NCBI RefSeq assembly: GCF_037890695.1
Contig: NZ_CP149571.1
Location: forward strand, 7,501 to 71,500
Source: Aeromonas jandaei
GTDB taxonomy: Bacteria; Pseudomonadota; Gammaproteobacteria; Enterobacterales; Aeromonadaceae
DNA length: 64,000 bases
Direction: 5' to 3'
The stretch's first letter is position 1, and each line of letters begins with the position of its first letter. Shown here in pieces: positions 19,049 to 29,294 of this stretch. The notes under the pieces are model-generated. The model made no database searches. It saw nothing but the letters and a program-made list of their open reading frames with translations, and was not told where the DNA came from. A program made the position numbers and the translations under genes.

Positions 19049-19795
19049 TCATCCCTGCAGATCTAACCAGGCCCCCAGACCAGCGAGACTGTCATAGGCA
19101 GTCATGTCAATGGTCAGGGGAGTTATCGAGACATAACCCTGCTCGATGGCAGCAAAGTCGGTTCCTTCTCCTGCATCCTGCTTGTCGCCGGGAGGGCCAA
19201 TCCAGTAGATGGGCTGACCGCGGGGATCCTCGGTGCGGATCACCGACTCCGCCCGATGGCGATTGCCAAGGCGGGTCACTCTGATCCCCCGGATCTGCTC
19301 AAGCGGCAGGTCAGGTACGTTCACATTGAGGATCTGATCCGCTGGCAGGGGGTGCTTCATCAACCCCTTCACCAGCAGGGCCGCATAGTGAGCCGCCGTG
19401 GCGAAATGGGTCTTGCCCACCAGCGAGATGGCGAGGGAGGGGTAGCCAAGGTGGCGCCCTTCGGTCGCAGCCGCCACCGTGCCGGAGTAGATGACATCAT
19501 CCCCCAGATTCGCACCGTGGTTGATGCCGGCCACCACCATGTCAGGCTCGGGGCGCACCAGCTCGTTGACCGCGAGGTGGACGCAGTCAGTCGGCGTCCC
19601 CTTCACCGCATGATAACCGGTTTCGCTGATGCGGGTGACCCGCAGCGGCACCTCCAGCGTCAGGGAGTGACTCGCGCCGCTGCGGTTGCGATCCGGTGCC
19701 ACCACCACGACCTCGCCGCAGGCGCGCAACGCCTCGCTGAGGGCACGGATGCCCTCGGCATGCACACCATCGTCATTACTGACCAGAATTCGCAT
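19049..19795 (-). CDS. surE: 5'/3'-nucleotidase SurE
   Basis: 248 residues. N-terminal [14 protein letters not shown] carries the metal-binding Asp pair, followed by [26 protein letters not shown] and [24 protein letters not shown]. It is a divalent-metal nucleotidase/exopolyphosphatase induced in stationary phase in relatives. The start overlaps the end of truD by 20 bases. Confidence 0.96.
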   Translation of the reverse strand: MRILVSNDDGVHAEGIRALSEALRACGEVVVVAPDRNRSGASHSLTLEVPLRVTRISETGYHAVKGTPTDCVHLAVNELVRPEPDMVVAGINHGANLGDDVIYSGTVAAATEGRHLGYPSLAISLVGKTHFATAAHYAALLVKGLMKHPLPADQILNVNVPDLPLEQIRGIRVTRLGNRHRAESVIRTEDPRGQPIYWIGPPGDKQDAGEGTDFAAIEQGYVSITPLTIDMTAYDSLAGLGAWLDLQG

Positions 19796-20834
19796 CGGTT
19801 TGATTCCTGAAACCGTGATCGGCCTCTTCGGCCTGCATTAACTCGCGCACCACGCTGGTAGCAAAGGCGCCCGCCGGCAGGAAGAAGGAGAGAGTCAGCA
19901 CATCTCCTTCCAGTTGCCAGCTCATCTGCTCCGGCTTGAGCAGCAGCGGGCGGCGATCCTGATCCAGCCCCGCTTTCTCCAGGCCGTCACACCAGTCACT
20001 GTAAGCCGCCAGTACGCCCTGCTCGAACTCGGCAGCGGCCCCCTGGCTGGCCAGCCGGCCACGCCCCCACTGGGGCGCGGTGAGCTGCACGTCGCCGGAG
20101 GCGAGACGCGCTTCCAGCTCGGGGGTCACGCTCTCTTCACTGAAGATGGAGTGGCTGCCCTTGAGCATCACGCAGTCACCGGCCAGCAGCTGATGGGCCA
20201 GCCCCTGCTCGATACGGGCGCTGACGATGGCATTGAACAGCATGCTGCGCGCGGCGGAGAGGTAGAGAGAGCGCTTGTTGCGATCCTTGATCCGCTTGCC
20301 GGCAAACATCGCCTTGGCCGCTTCCAGGTTGTTGCCTTCACGGCCGAAACGCTGCTCGCCATAGTAGTTGGGCACGCCCTGGGCGGCGATGGCCTGCAGG
20401 CGGGACTCCAGCCCGTCGGCCTGCTCCAGACCGGTGAGACGCAGGGTGAAGTGGTTGCCCTTGAGGTAACCGACCCGCAGCTTCTTGTTGTGGCGCTTCA
20501 CCTCCAGGATCCGGATGCTGTCGCTCTCAATGACGGAGAGGTCCGGCTCGGCCTTGCCCGGCAGGTGAATGCCGAACCACTGCTCGGTCACTGCGTGGCG
20601 ATCCTTCAGGCCCGCCCAGGTCACAGCATTGCGGTTGACCCCGGCCGCATCGGCCAGCAGGCCGGCCACCCAGGCGGTATTCTCGCCGGTTTTACGCACC
20701 CGGACGAAGATGTGCTCCCCTTCCCCGCAGGGTTCAAACCCGAGGTCTTCATTGACAACGAAGTCGGTGGCCTCGGCCTTGAGGATACCGCGGGCGGTGG
20801 GCGCACCGTGCAGGTAGGCAAGTTGTTCCAGCAT
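19776..20834 (-). CDS. truD: tRNA pseudouridine(13) synthase TruD
   Basis: 352 residues. The catalytic motif [14 protein letters not shown] contains the TruD Asp; [14 protein letters not shown] is the second family signature, and the TRUD insertion domain follows. It modifies U13 of tRNA-Glu. The initiation ATG overlaps the ispF stop (TAATG). Confidence 0.96.
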   Translation of the reverse strand: MLEQLAYLHGAPTARGILKAEATDFVVNEDLGFEPCGEGEHIFVRVRKTGENTAWVAGLLADAAGVNRNAVTWAGLKDRHAVTEQWFGIHLPGKAEPDLSVIESDSIRILEVKRHNKKLRVGYLKGNHFTLRLTGLEQADGLESRLQAIAAQGVPNYYGEQRFGREGNNLEAAKAMFAGKRIKDRNKRSLYLSAARSMLFNAIVSARIEQGLAHQLLAGDCVMLKGSHSIFSEESVTPELEARLASGDVQLTAPQWGRGRLASQGAAAEFEQGVLAAYSDWCDGLEKAGLDQDRRPLLLKPEQMSWQLEGDVLTLSFFLPAGAFATSVVRELMQAEEADHGFRNQTDANSGQ

Positions 20835-21310
20835 TATTGTTTCACCAGTAAGACGACGGCTTCGGTGGCGATCCCTTCCTTGCGCCCCGTAAAGCCAAGC
20901 TGTTCGGTGGTGGTCGCCTTGACGTTCACCCGGTTCAAATCACATTGCAGGTCGGCAGCCAGCACGGCGCACATGGCCTCTATGTGAGGCGCCATCTTGG
21001 GCGCCTGAGCGATGATGGTCACATCCAGATTGCCGATGGCATACCCTGCGCGCTGCACGCGGGCAAAGACATCCCGCAGCAGGATACGGCTGTCGATACC
21101 CTTGAATTCGGCAGCGGTATCGGGGAAATGGCGACCGATGTCACCGGCACCGATGGCGCCCAGCAGGGCATCGCTCACCGCGTGCAGTACCACGTCGCCA
21201 TCGGAGTGGGCGATCAGTCCCTGCTCGTAGGGAACCGGCACCCCGCCCAGCATGCAGGGGCCAACCCCACCAAATTTGTGTACGTCAAAACCATGTCCAA
21301 TCCGGATCAT
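20834..21310 (-). CDS. ispF: 2-C-methyl-D-erythritol 2,4-cyclodiphosphate synthase
   Basis: 158 residues, standard length. The zinc-site motif [10 protein letters not shown] at the N-terminus, [21 protein letters not shown] and the [18 protein letters not shown] block are all present. Fifth step of the MEP isoprenoid pathway, forming MEcPP. The ispD gene that supplies an earlier step lies 54 bases upstream. Confidence 0.97.
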   Translation of the reverse strand: MIRIGHGFDVHKFGGVGPCMLGGVPVPYEQGLIAHSDGDVVLHAVSDALLGAIGAGDIGRHFPDTAAEFKGIDSRILLRDVFARVQRAGYAIGNLDVTIIAQAPKMAPHIEAMCAVLAADLQCDLNRVNVKATTTEQLGFTGRKEGIATEAVVLLVKQ

Positions 21311-21364
21311 GCTCGCTCCTTGTTCGGCCTGTCTGTTCAGACCTCTTTGTTCTGATAGGTGGGC

Positions 21365-22057
21365 TTATGCCTGCTGGCTTAAAAACAGTCCCGCCAAAGA
21401 GAGATCCTCCGGCCGGGTCACCTTGATGTTGTCGGCGCGCCCCTCCACCATCCGCACCGCAAACCCGGCACGCTCCATGGCAGAGGCCTCATCGGTAATG
21501 GTGGCACCGAGCGCTAACCCCTCTTCCAGCGCCCGTCTGAGGGGGCCGGTGGGGAACATCTGCGGCGTCAGGGCATGCCAGAGCTGCTCGCGCTCGACGG
21601 TGGCAATGATATTGCCAGCCGCATCGGAGCGCTTCATGGTATCGCGCACCCGGCTGCCGAGGATGGCGCCACCACTCGTCATGGCGGCAGCAATCAGGGC
21701 ATCGAGATCGCCGTGGGTCAGACAGGGGCGGGCCGCATCGTGCACCAGCACCCACTCCCCTTGCGCCACATGGAGGGCGTTGAGGACGGAAAAGGCGCGC
21801 TCGGCGCCCCCCTCGACCCGCAGGATCCGCTCATCCTGCGCCACCGGGAGGGTGTCAAACCAGCGGTCATGGGGAGCCAGCGCCACGATCACCTGCCCGA
21901 TGGCGGGGTGTGCGAGCAGCCGCTCCAGGGTGTGCTCGAGAATGGTCTTGCCCGCCAGTTGCAGATACTGCTTGGGGCACTCGGCCCCCATCCGGCTGCC
22001 AATGCCGGCGGCCGGCACGATCGCCGTCAGGGCTGGAATGCGGGTCGCATCAGTCAT
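21365..22057 (-). CDS. ispD: MEP cytidylyltransferase IspD
   Basis: 230 residues from the ATG at 22057. A longer in-frame extension to 22195 would run deep into ftsB and is rejected. The nucleotide-binding motif VPAAGIGSRMGAECPKQYL, VHDAARPCL and the C-terminal NIKVTRPEDLSLA block are intact. It makes CDP-ME from MEP and CTP. The start overlaps the end of ftsB by 8 bases. Confidence 0.96.
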   Translation of the reverse strand: MTDATRIPALTAIVPAAGIGSRMGAECPKQYLQLAGKTILEHTLERLLAHPAIGQVIVALAPHDRWFDTLPVAQDERILRVEGGAERAFSVLNALHVAQGEWVLVHDAARPCLTHGDLDALIAAAMTSGGAILGSRVRDTMKRSDAAGNIIATVEREQLWHALTPQMFPTGPLRRALEEGLALGATITDEASAMERAGFAVRMVEGRADNIKVTRPEDLSLAGLFLSQQA

Positions 22058-22367
22058 CGTAAGGGGCATCCGCTGGCACATTCTCTTTTTCTTTCTCTTT
22101 GGGGATGATCCGGTAGAAGGTCTCGCCCTGCTTGATGTAGCCCAGATCGTTGCGCGAAAGCTCCTCGATGGCCTCAAGGCCAGAGGTGAGATCATCGATC
22201 TCGCGATAAATCAGGTCGTTGCGATCCTTGAGGCTCTGGTTGTCCCGCTGCTGCTGCGAGATGGCCTCCGACAGACTCTGGTAGTCGGACAGCCCGTTCT
22301 TCCCCAGCCAGAAGTCATATTGCAGACCTCCCAGCAGGAGGATCAGGATCAGGGTGAATAGGCGCAT
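22050..22367 (-). CDS. ftsB: Divisome protein FtsB
   Basis: 105 residues. A single N-terminal membrane helix (LFTLILILLLGGLQY) is followed by a coiled coil (about 30-68) and a short charged tail ending EKEKENVPADAPYDD. FtsB joins FtsL and FtsQ at the septum. First gene of the ftsB-ispDF-truD-surE-pcm-yqaA-nlpD-rpoS series. Confidence 0.93.
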   Translation of the reverse strand: MRLFTLILILLLGGLQYDFWLGKNGLSDYQSLSEAISQQQRDNQSLKDRNDLIYREIDDLTSGLEAIEELSRNDLGYIKQGETFYRIIPKEKEKENVPADAPYDD

Positions 22368-22491
22368 GCTCTAGGTCTCCTTCAAGCGGCCTAGTGTCCC
22401 ATATTCGGTGCAAAGACAAAAGAAAGCCAATACCCCGAAGGGGCCGGGCAAGCAGAAAAAAGTGCCCAAAGGTGAGTCATATAGCGCAATA

Positions 22492-22547
22492 CCCCGCCAA
22501 ACCGGCGCAAGGATTGACCAGTGTGGTCAAGATGCGCCGGGGCGGGG
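22492..22547. repeat. Three-tier nested hairpin downstream of putP
   Basis: Nested perfect arms: CCCCGCC (22492-22498) with GGCGGGG (22541-22547), CCGGCGCA (22502-22509) with TGCGCCGG (22533-22540), and TTGACCA (22514-22520) with TGGTCAA (22524-22530). No T-tract follows on either strand, so it is REP-like or an RNA-stabilising structure rather than a classical terminator. Confidence 0.6.
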
Positions 22548-22574
22548 TTGATTGTCAGAACGGAGGTGCCGCTA

Positions 22575-24092
22575 TCAGTTGACGGCGACCGGCTCCCCTT
22601 CCAGCTCGGCCGGGGTGTTGTACTCCTCTTCGGCCTCGCGGAAACGCTCCAGCATGGTTTTTGAAGGCGCTTCTCCCAGCAGGCTGCCCGCTACAATCGC
22701 GATACAGGCAAACAGGAAGCCCGGGATAATTTCATACAGTCCCAGCCAACCGAACTGTTTCCAGACGATCACCGTGATGGCGCCCACCAGCATGCCGGCC
22801 AGCGCGCCGTTGCGGGTCATTCGCGGCCAGAGCACGGAGAGCAGCACCACCGGGCCAAACGCGGCACCAAAACCGGCCCAGGCGTAACTCACCAGCCCGA
22901 GCACCCGGTTCTCCGGATTCATGGCAACGCTGATGGCGATCAGGGCGATGGCCAGCACCATCAACCGCCCTACCCACACCAGCTCGCGCTGGGAGGCGTT
23001 CTTGCGCAGAAACGGCTTGTAGAGATCCTCGGTGATGGCGCTGGAGCAGACCAGCAGCTGGCAACTCAGGGTACTCATCACCGCAGCCAGAATGGCGGAA
23101 AGCAGCACGCCGGCAATCCAGGGGTTGAACAGGATCTTGGAGAGCTCGATAAAGACCCGCTCCGGGTTGCCGGTGACGCCGCCCGCCACTTCCGGGAAGC
23201 GGGCGAAGTAGGCCAGGCCGAAGAAGCCGATGGCCACCGCGCCGCCCAGGCAGAAGATCATCCAGGTCATGCTGATGCGACGGGCATTGGCCATGGAGTG
23301 GTGGGAATCCGCTGCCATGAAGCGGGCCAGAATATGCGGCTGACCGAAGTAGCCGAGCCCCCACGCCATCAGGGAGATGATGGCGATTACATCCAGATTT
23401 TTGAACATGTCGAGGTTGCTGGCGCTCTTGGCGGCTACCTCAATCATGGCGCTGTCCACCCCGCCCACGGCGATGATGACGAACACCGGGGTGAGGATCA
23501 GGGCGAAGATCATCAGGGTCGCCTGCACCGTATCGGTCCAGCTCACCGCGAGGAAACCACCGAAGAAGGTGTAGGTGATGGTGGCGGCCGCACCGACCCA
23601 GAGTGCGGTGTTGTAATCCATGCCGAAGGTGCTCTCGAACAGGCGGGCACCTGCCACCACACCGGAGGCGCAGTAGATGGTGAAGAAGAGCAGGATCACC
23701 AGCGCCGAGAGGATGCGCAGCACCTTGCTGTGATCTTCAAAGCGGTAGGTGAAGTAGTCCGGCAGGGTCAGGGCGTTGCGGTTCTTCTCGGTATGAACCC
23801 GCAGGCGGCCCGCCACCCAGCGCCAGTTGAGGTAGGCACCGATGACCAGACCGATGGCGATCCAGCTCTCGGAGATGCCGCTGATGAAGATGGCGCCGGG
23901 CAAGCCCATCAGCAACCATCCACTCATGTCGGAGGCGCCGGCGGAGAGGGCGGTGACCCAGCTCCCCATCCGGCGACCGCCAAGGATGTAGTCGTCAAAG
24001 TTGCGGGTGGCGCGATAGGCAACAAAGCCGATCAGTACCATCCCGAGGATGTACACCAGAAAGGTGATTAACATGGGTGTGCTGGCTGTCAT
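22575..24092 (-). CDS. putP: Sodium/proline symporter PutP
   Basis: 505 residues, close to E. coli PutP (502), with about 13 hydrophobic segments. SSF-family landmarks: FDDYILGGRRMGSWVTALSAGASDMSGWL split across residues 31-59, and SWTDTVQATLMIFALI. It takes up proline with Na+ at the inner membrane. No putA lies next to it in this window, unlike many relatives. Monocistronic. Confidence 0.93.
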   Translation of the reverse strand: MTASTPMLITFLVYILGMVLIGFVAYRATRNFDDYILGGRRMGSWVTALSAGASDMSGWLLMGLPGAIFISGISESWIAIGLVIGAYLNWRWVAGRLRVHTEKNRNALTLPDYFTYRFEDHSKVLRILSALVILLFFTIYCASGVVAGARLFESTFGMDYNTALWVGAAATITYTFFGGFLAVSWTDTVQATLMIFALILTPVFVIIAVGGVDSAMIEVAAKSASNLDMFKNLDVIAIISLMAWGLGYFGQPHILARFMAADSHHSMANARRISMTWMIFCLGGAVAIGFFGLAYFARFPEVAGGVTGNPERVFIELSKILFNPWIAGVLLSAILAAVMSTLSCQLLVCSSAITEDLYKPFLRKNASQRELVWVGRLMVLAIALIAISVAMNPENRVLGLVSYAWAGFGAAFGPVVLLSVLWPRMTRNGALAGMLVGAITVIVWKQFGWLGLYEIIPGFLFACIAIVAGSLLGEAPSKTMLERFREAEEEYNTPAELEGEPVAVN

Positions 24093-24415
24093 GCAAAACT
24101 CCGTTTTATTTCATCTTTTACCCGCTCTGATGACGGGCTCGTCCCTAAAAACCGGCCTAGCTTAATCACCCGTCCCTATCGGCTCAACCCCTTTATTAAC
24201 AAACAGAAAACACAATAAAAACCTTTGCGCAGCAAATCATCTCTACATCAAGGAGATAGAACCGAATTTCCTTTTCCGTCCGGGCGAGAGATCAGAGCAC
24301 TTGCCCCTGCTATTGAGCGTTTTATCTTCACATTTTGTTACTATCGAGCTTTTTACATCCTCCCCGTCCCCTCCTACACTCGCCGCCCTGAATCCAACGA
24401 ACCGGGGCCACGCCT
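24093..24415. other. 323-bp divergent intergenic region
   Basis: Control region between putP (minus) and the DUF535 gene (plus). It is AT-rich around 24190-24260. I see no convincing operator, repeat or small gene in it. Confidence 0.5.
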
Positions 24416-25309
24416 ATGTCCTCTCATCTGTCGCAACTGCGTACTCTCGCCCGCCGTCTCCATCCGGTAGAGGAGTCGGGCCATCTCATCAGACGGGCCA
24501 AATTCGTTGGCCGCCTCTGGCTGCATCCGGGTGCCCGCGCCCTCTATCGCCAGCAGGAGACGCTGCCACTGCTGGCGCAGGCGATCACCCGCTTCCCCGA
24601 TATTCTGGAAAAGCCGATTCACCCCTATCGCCACAAGGGGCTGCGCAAGGGGTTACGCGCCGGGCTCATCACCGCCCACTACCGGCAGCTGGCACTGGCC
24701 CTGCCCGAAGCGCAGCAGCAGGCGATCTACAGCCAGAGCGGCTTGCAGCTTGCCAGCTGGCAGAGCGACAAGCTTACCGCGCCGCTCACCCTGCAGCTCG
24801 ATTACCAGACCCACATGGCCAAAGAGGGAGAGATGAGCCTGACCCTCAAGCTCGGCGAGTCGGCGCTCTACTTCATGGCGCTCAACCTGCGCTGCGAGCC
24901 GCAGCCCACGCTGGAGATCTGCTCGCTGCAAGGGGGCAAGGGGCTGAGTGAGGAGATCAAACTGGTCACCAAGGCGTGCGGCGGCCTGCGTCCCATGTCG
25001 CTGCTGGTCTACATGGCAGCCGAGCTGGCTCGCGGCCTGGGGTGTGAAACCCTGCTCGGGATCCGCACTCAAAGCCACGTCTACCAGTGCAGCAAGCGCA
25101 CCGCCAGCCGGGTCAAGTTCGATCTGGATGGGCTGTGGGAAGAGCATCAGGGCAACGTCATGGATGAACTCTGGATGAGCCTGCCGCTGCAGATACCGCG
25201 CAAAACGCTGGAGGAGATCCCCTCCCGCAAACGGGCCAGCTACAAGGCGCGCTACCAGATGCTCGATCAGCTCGCCGGAGAGCTCGCCGACAATCTGCGC
25301 CGCAGCTAA
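24416..25309 (+). CDS. VirK/YbjX family protein (DUF535)
   Basis: 297 residues without signal peptide or membrane helix. The layout matches DUF535: FPDILEKPIHPYRHKGLRKG near residue 65, LTLKLGESALYFMALNL mid-protein, and the conserved end with KRTASRVKFDLDGLWEE and KRASYKARYQMLD. Relatives VirK and YbjX are linked to virulence, outer-membrane or antimicrobial-peptide stress phenotypes in enterobacteria, but no biochemical role is settled. Monocistronic, ending in a bidirectional terminator. Confidence 0.85.
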   Translation: MSSHLSQLRTLARRLHPVEESGHLIRRAKFVGRLWLHPGARALYRQQETLPLLAQAITRFPDILEKPIHPYRHKGLRKGLRAGLITAHYRQLALALPEAQQQAIYSQSGLQLASWQSDKLTAPLTLQLDYQTHMAKEGEMSLTLKLGESALYFMALNLRCEPQPTLEICSLQGGKGLSEEIKLVTKACGGLRPMSLLVYMAAELARGLGCETLLGIRTQSHVYQCSKRTASRVKFDLDGLWEEHQGNVMDELWMSLPLQIPRKTLEEIPSRKRASYKARYQMLDQLAGELADNLRRS

Positions 25310-25336
25310 TCCGGCTCCGTACAAGGCCAGAAAAGA

Positions 25337-25368
25337 GAAAGGGCGAACAGCACGCTGTTCGCCCTTTC
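25337..25368. terminator. Bidirectional terminator
   Basis: Fourteen-pair stem (GAAAGGGCGAACAG/CTGTTCGCCCTTTC), loop CACG, between convergent genes. Confidence 0.9.
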
Positions 25369-25387
25369 TTGTGGCCGATTACCGGGA

Positions 25388-26315
25388 TTAGCCGTTGATG
25401 GCGACCGGCATGCCGCTGCGCTGCTCCAGCGCCTGTTTGACCAGCTGGGAGTCGCTGTCGGCGTGGGCAATGAAACGGGTAATGGCCGGGGTCATCGGCA
25501 GCGGCGCCGGCAAGCTGGAGTTGAACTCCTCCTCGCTGCGGGACAGCGGCTGATGCACTTCCAGATAGCGGCGGCCATCCGGCTCGACAGAGGCTTTGAG
25601 CGGCTGGTTGATGAACTGGACGCGAGTGCCTACCGGTACCTTCTTGAACAGGTACTCGATGTCATCGTTGCGCAGACGCACACAACCGTGGCTCACCCGC
25701 AGGCCGATACCGAACTGGGCGTTGGTACCGTGGATGGCGTACATCTTGCCGATGTAGAGCGCAAACAGCCCCATGGGGTTGTCCGGGCCAGCCGGCCATA
25801 CCGCAGGCAGGCTCTCGCCACGGGCGGCATATTCGGCGTGCATCTTGGCAGTCGGGGTCCAGGTCGGGCCCGCTTTCTTGCGCTGTACGCTGGTCACCCA
25901 GTTCTCCGGGGTGTCGGTGCCCAGCTGGCCGATGCCGATGGGCAGCACTTCCACCACTTTCTTGCCTTTCGGGTAGTAGTAGAGGCGCATCTCGGCCACG
26001 TTCAGCACGATCCCTTCACGGGGCGCATCCGGCAGGATCAGCTGATGGGGGATCACCAGCTTCTCGCCGGTCTGCACCAGCAGGGGGTCAGCCTTGGGGT
26101 TGGCTTCGATCATGTTGGTCAGCCCCAGCTGGAATTTTGCGGCAATGGCCTCCAGCGGCTGGCCGTTCTCTTCGGCCGGGACCAGCGTATTCCAGATTTT
26201 CCCCCACCAGACGGCTGTTGGCCGCAGGCAGAGCATATTCAACAGCGAAAACCGGCGCAGCGGTCAGCAGCAGGCTGTAGCAGAGTGTTGCCACACTATT
26301 GCGAAGGAGCTTCAT
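25388..26315 (-). pseudogene. L,D-transpeptidase (ErfK/YbiS/YcfS type), interrupted by one frameshift
   Basis: The signal peptide and first residues (from ATG 26315: LLRNSVATLCYSLLL, then [19 protein letters not shown]) are in one frame and the LysM plus YkuD catalytic domains are in another. One extra base near 26181-26187 explains the split; removing it gives 308 residues, the ErfK family length. The catalytic motif is intact: [23 protein letters not shown] spread over the YkuD domain, with the His and Cys of SHGCVR. The enzyme would attach Braun-type lipoprotein to, or cross-link, peptidoglycan in the periplasm. As written, the gene could only make an N-terminal fragment or an unexported enzyme. 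Confidence 0.85.
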
Positions 26316-26500
26316 AACTTTCCCATGATAATGACTGAGTTGACATCTCTGGGCTGACAGCTGATCAGACGAGGATCAGGGGCGCGAAGAGAAGGCCGCC
26401 ATTTTTCTCTTCTGCAAAGCAAATTTCAACTGACAAGTAGCGGCGGGTCGACGATTAATATCGTTTTTTTATCCGCCGCCAGCCCCTGTCTGTTGCCCGC

Positions 26501-27742
26501 TTATCCCTTCTGCCAGGAGCGCATATCGTATCCAGTGGGAGATTGGTGCAACCGCAGATGAAATTGCTCGATGATGGCGAAAATGTGGTCGAAAATATCG
26601 GCCTGGATCCCTTCGTACTCGGCCCAGGCGGTGGTCGCGGTAAAGCAGTAGATCTCCAGCGGCAAGCCGTCAGAGGTAGGCGCCAGCTGACGCACCATCA
26701 GGGTCATGTCCTTGCGAATGCCGGGATGGGCGCGCAGATAGGCATCCAGATAGGCGCGCAGGGTGCCGAGATTGGTGAGGTGACGGCCGTTGATGGGGCA
26801 GCTCAAGGCATCGCTCAGCTGCTGGTTGTAACTGCTCAGCTCCTGCTCCTTGCGGGTGAGATAGGGTGCCAGCAACTGGGCCTGCTTGAGCTGCAACTGC
26901 TCGTCGGCCGTCATGAAGCGCACGCTGGTCATGTCGATATTGATGCTGCGCTTGATGCGCCGTCCGCCCGATTCGGTCATCCCCTGCCAGTTCTTGAAGG
27001 AGTCGGAGATGAGGGCATAGGTGGGAATGGTGGTAACCGTCTTGTCCCAGTTCGACACCTTGACCGTGGTAAGGCCGATATCGGTCACCTCGCCATCGGC
27101 GCCATATTTGTCCATCTGCAGCCAGTCGCCAACGTTCAGCATCCGGTTGGCAGAGAGCTGGATCCCCGCCACCAGACCGAGGATGGGATCCTTGAATACC
27201 AGCATCAGCACCGCGGTCATGGCGCCCAGACCGCTGAACAGGAACAGCGGTGACTTGCCAAGCAGCAGGGCGATCATCAGGATGCCGACCAGAATGCTGC
27301 CCACCAGCTTGGCCCCCTGGAAGATGCCGCGCAGAGGCAGATCCCGCCACAACCGGATGTTGCGGCTCACCGCCAGCACGCAGTCGAGCAGGGTAAAGAA
27401 GGAGAGCAGCAGGAAGAAGAGGATCCAGAGCTGGGCCGACATCTCGATAAGCTTCAGGCTATCGGAGCTGCGCGGCAGCCAGATCTCCGCCTGACCGAGC
27501 AGCACGGCCCCCTGAAAGACGAAAGCAAGCCGGTAGAAGAGGCGCTGTTGCAACTGGGGTGGCAACCACACCTGCTTGGCCCTGCCGAGAATGCCCACCA
27601 GCCGCACCAGCAGAAAGCGGTGCAGCATCATGTGCAGCAGCAGCGAGGTGACGAGGATGAAAGCGAGCGCGATGACCAGCCCCATCATGCCGGTCACCTC
27701 GACCCCAAGCTCCGACAGCCAGTTAAAAAACGTCTCTTTCAT
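26501..27742 (-). CDS. MscS-family mechanosensitive channel, YbdG-like
   Basis: 413 residues from the ATG at 27742, preceded by AGAGGA. Five hydrophobic segments lie in the N-terminal half; the last (SGLGAMTAVLMLVFKDPILGLVAGIQLS) is the pore-lining TM3 of the MscS fold, followed by the cytoplasmic beta-domain (NVGDWLQMDKYGADGEVTDIGLTTVKV). Size and the long TM array fit YbdG (MscM-like), which opens under mild hypo-osmotic stress. Transcribed alone. Confidence 0.88.
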   Translation of the reverse strand: MKETFFNWLSELGVEVTGMMGLVIALAFILVTSLLLHMMLHRFLLVRLVGILGRAKQVWLPPQLQQRLFYRLAFVFQGAVLLGQAEIWLPRSSDSLKLIEMSAQLWILFFLLLSFFTLLDCVLAVSRNIRLWRDLPLRGIFQGAKLVGSILVGILMIALLLGKSPLFLFSGLGAMTAVLMLVFKDPILGLVAGIQLSANRMLNVGDWLQMDKYGADGEVTDIGLTTVKVSNWDKTVTTIPTYALISDSFKNWQGMTESGGRRIKRSINIDMTSVRFMTADEQLQLKQAQLLAPYLTRKEQELSSYNQQLSDALSCPINGRHLTNLGTLRAYLDAYLRAHPGIRKDMTLMVRQLAPTSDGLPLEIYCFTATTAWAEYEGIQADIFDHIFAIIEQFHLRLHQSPTGYDMRSWQKG

Positions 27743-27830
27743 TCCTCTCCCCCAATGCTGCAATGCCAAAACGTGGCCGTCAGGGTAACGCCCCGAGCCT
27801 CCAAGTCAAATAACGGGTCGCCACAAACGA

Positions 27831-27855
27831 CAACGCCCGGCAAAGCCGGGCGTTG
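27831..27855 (-). terminator. Terminator of ackA
   Basis: CAACGCCCGGC/GCCGGGCGTTG, eleven pairs around AAA, 19 bases past the ackA stop. Confidence 0.85.
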
Positions 27856-27873
27856 TTAGGAGACCGATTGGCG

Positions 27874-29073
27874 TTAGCCGACCAGGCCCAGGGCATCGCG
27901 GGCGATGACCAGCTCTTCGTTGGTCGGGATCACCATGGCGCAACGGCTGTCGGCGGTAGTGATGCGGCCTTCGCCACCCAGTACGGCAGCGTTGTTCGCC
28001 TCTTTGTCCACCTTGAAGCCGAACAGGGCCAGACGCGCCAGCACCATCTCGCGCACCATGGCGGCGTTCTCACCGATACCACCGGTGAATACCACGGCGT
28101 CCAGACGACCGTCCATCGCAGCGGCGTAGGCGCCGACATACTTGGCCACGCGGTAGGTGAAGACATCCAGCGCACGCTTGGCACCGGCGTCGGTAGCGTA
28201 GTTGGTAGTGACATAGCGGCAGTCGCTGCTCGCTTCGGTCATACCCAGCAGACCGGACTCACGGGTCAGGGTGTGATTGATCTGCTCCACGCTGTAACCA
28301 AGCTGGTCGTGCATGAAGAAGACCACAGCCGGATCGATGTCACCACAACGGGTGCCCATCGCCAGACCTTCCAGCGGAGTCAGACCCATGGAGGTGTCGA
28401 CGGACTCACCGTTCTTGATGGCGCAAACGGAAGCACCGTTGCCCAGGTGGCAGTTGATGATGTTCAGTTCGTTCAGCGGCTTGCCCAGCTCTTTGGCCGC
28501 CTCTTCCGCGATGTAGCGGTGGGAGGTGCCGTGCGCGCCGTAACGACGGATGCCGTGCTCGCTGTAGAGCTTGTAAGGCAGCGCATAGAGGTAGGCCTCC
28601 TGCGGCAGGGTCTGGTGGAACGCGGTGTCGAACACGGCCACGTTCTTGTCAGCCAGTTGCGGGAACACCTTGAGCGCAGCGCGGATACCGATCAGGTGAG
28701 CCGGGTTGTGCAGCGGGGCGAACGGGATAGCGGCTTCGATGCCGGCGATCACGCTGTCATCGATGCGAACGGAACGGGAGAACTGCTCGCCACCGTGTAC
28801 GATGCGATGGCCGATGGCCACCAGCTGACCGGCCAGAGACGGATCCTGCGGCAGGATGTGGCCCACGATGTGGTCGAGCGCTTCCTGGTGAGCGGCACCC
28901 GCTCCCAGCATGGCTTCGCCTTTGACCCCGTGGAGTTTCCATTTGATACGTGCATCATCCAGATTGAAGCATTCGGCCAGGCCGGACAGCATGTCCTCAC
29001 CTGTTTCGGCGTCCATTACGGCAAATTTCAGGGAAGAGCTACCGCAGTTAAGGATCAGTACCAACTTGCTCAT
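27874..29073 (-). CDS. ackA: Acetate kinase
   Basis: 399 residues, standard AckA length. Family blocks: [16 protein letters not shown] at the start, [45 protein letters not shown] and [13 protein letters not shown]. It interconverts acetyl phosphate plus ADP with acetate plus ATP. The usual partner pta is not next to it; a terminator follows and an MscS gene comes next. Regulation of acetyl-phosphate pools by this copy is therefore uncoupled from pta transcription, or this is a second ackA. Confidence 0.96.
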   Translation of the reverse strand: MSKLVLILNCGSSSLKFAVMDAETGEDMLSGLAECFNLDDARIKWKLHGVKGEAMLGAGAAHQEALDHIVGHILPQDPSLAGQLVAIGHRIVHGGEQFSRSVRIDDSVIAGIEAAIPFAPLHNPAHLIGIRAALKVFPQLADKNVAVFDTAFHQTLPQEAYLYALPYKLYSEHGIRRYGAHGTSHRYIAEEAAKELGKPLNELNIINCHLGNGASVCAIKNGESVDTSMGLTPLEGLAMGTRCGDIDPAVVFFMHDQLGYSVEQINHTLTRESGLLGMTEASSDCRYVTTNYATDAGAKRALDVFTYRVAKYVGAYAAAMDGRLDAVVFTGGIGENAAMVREMVLARLALFGFKVDKEANNAAVLGGEGRITTADSRCAMVIPTNEELVIARDALGLVG

Positions 29074-29294
29074 TTTCTACATCTTCCTGTGCTTCGGCTT
29101 TATGCCGACAGTGTCGTGTCATCCAAAAGAGGATGGGATTCCCCTGCCGGGGGCTTATGGTCGCAGGAGGGTGCGTCCAATTTTTCAATTCTTGCTCTTG
29201 AAAGAGTCATCGCCACTTGTGGTGCGTATCACTTGTCTCAATGCTTGCGAGTCTCGACGCATCAGCTGCGCAGGGCTCGCTTCAATGGGGATGC

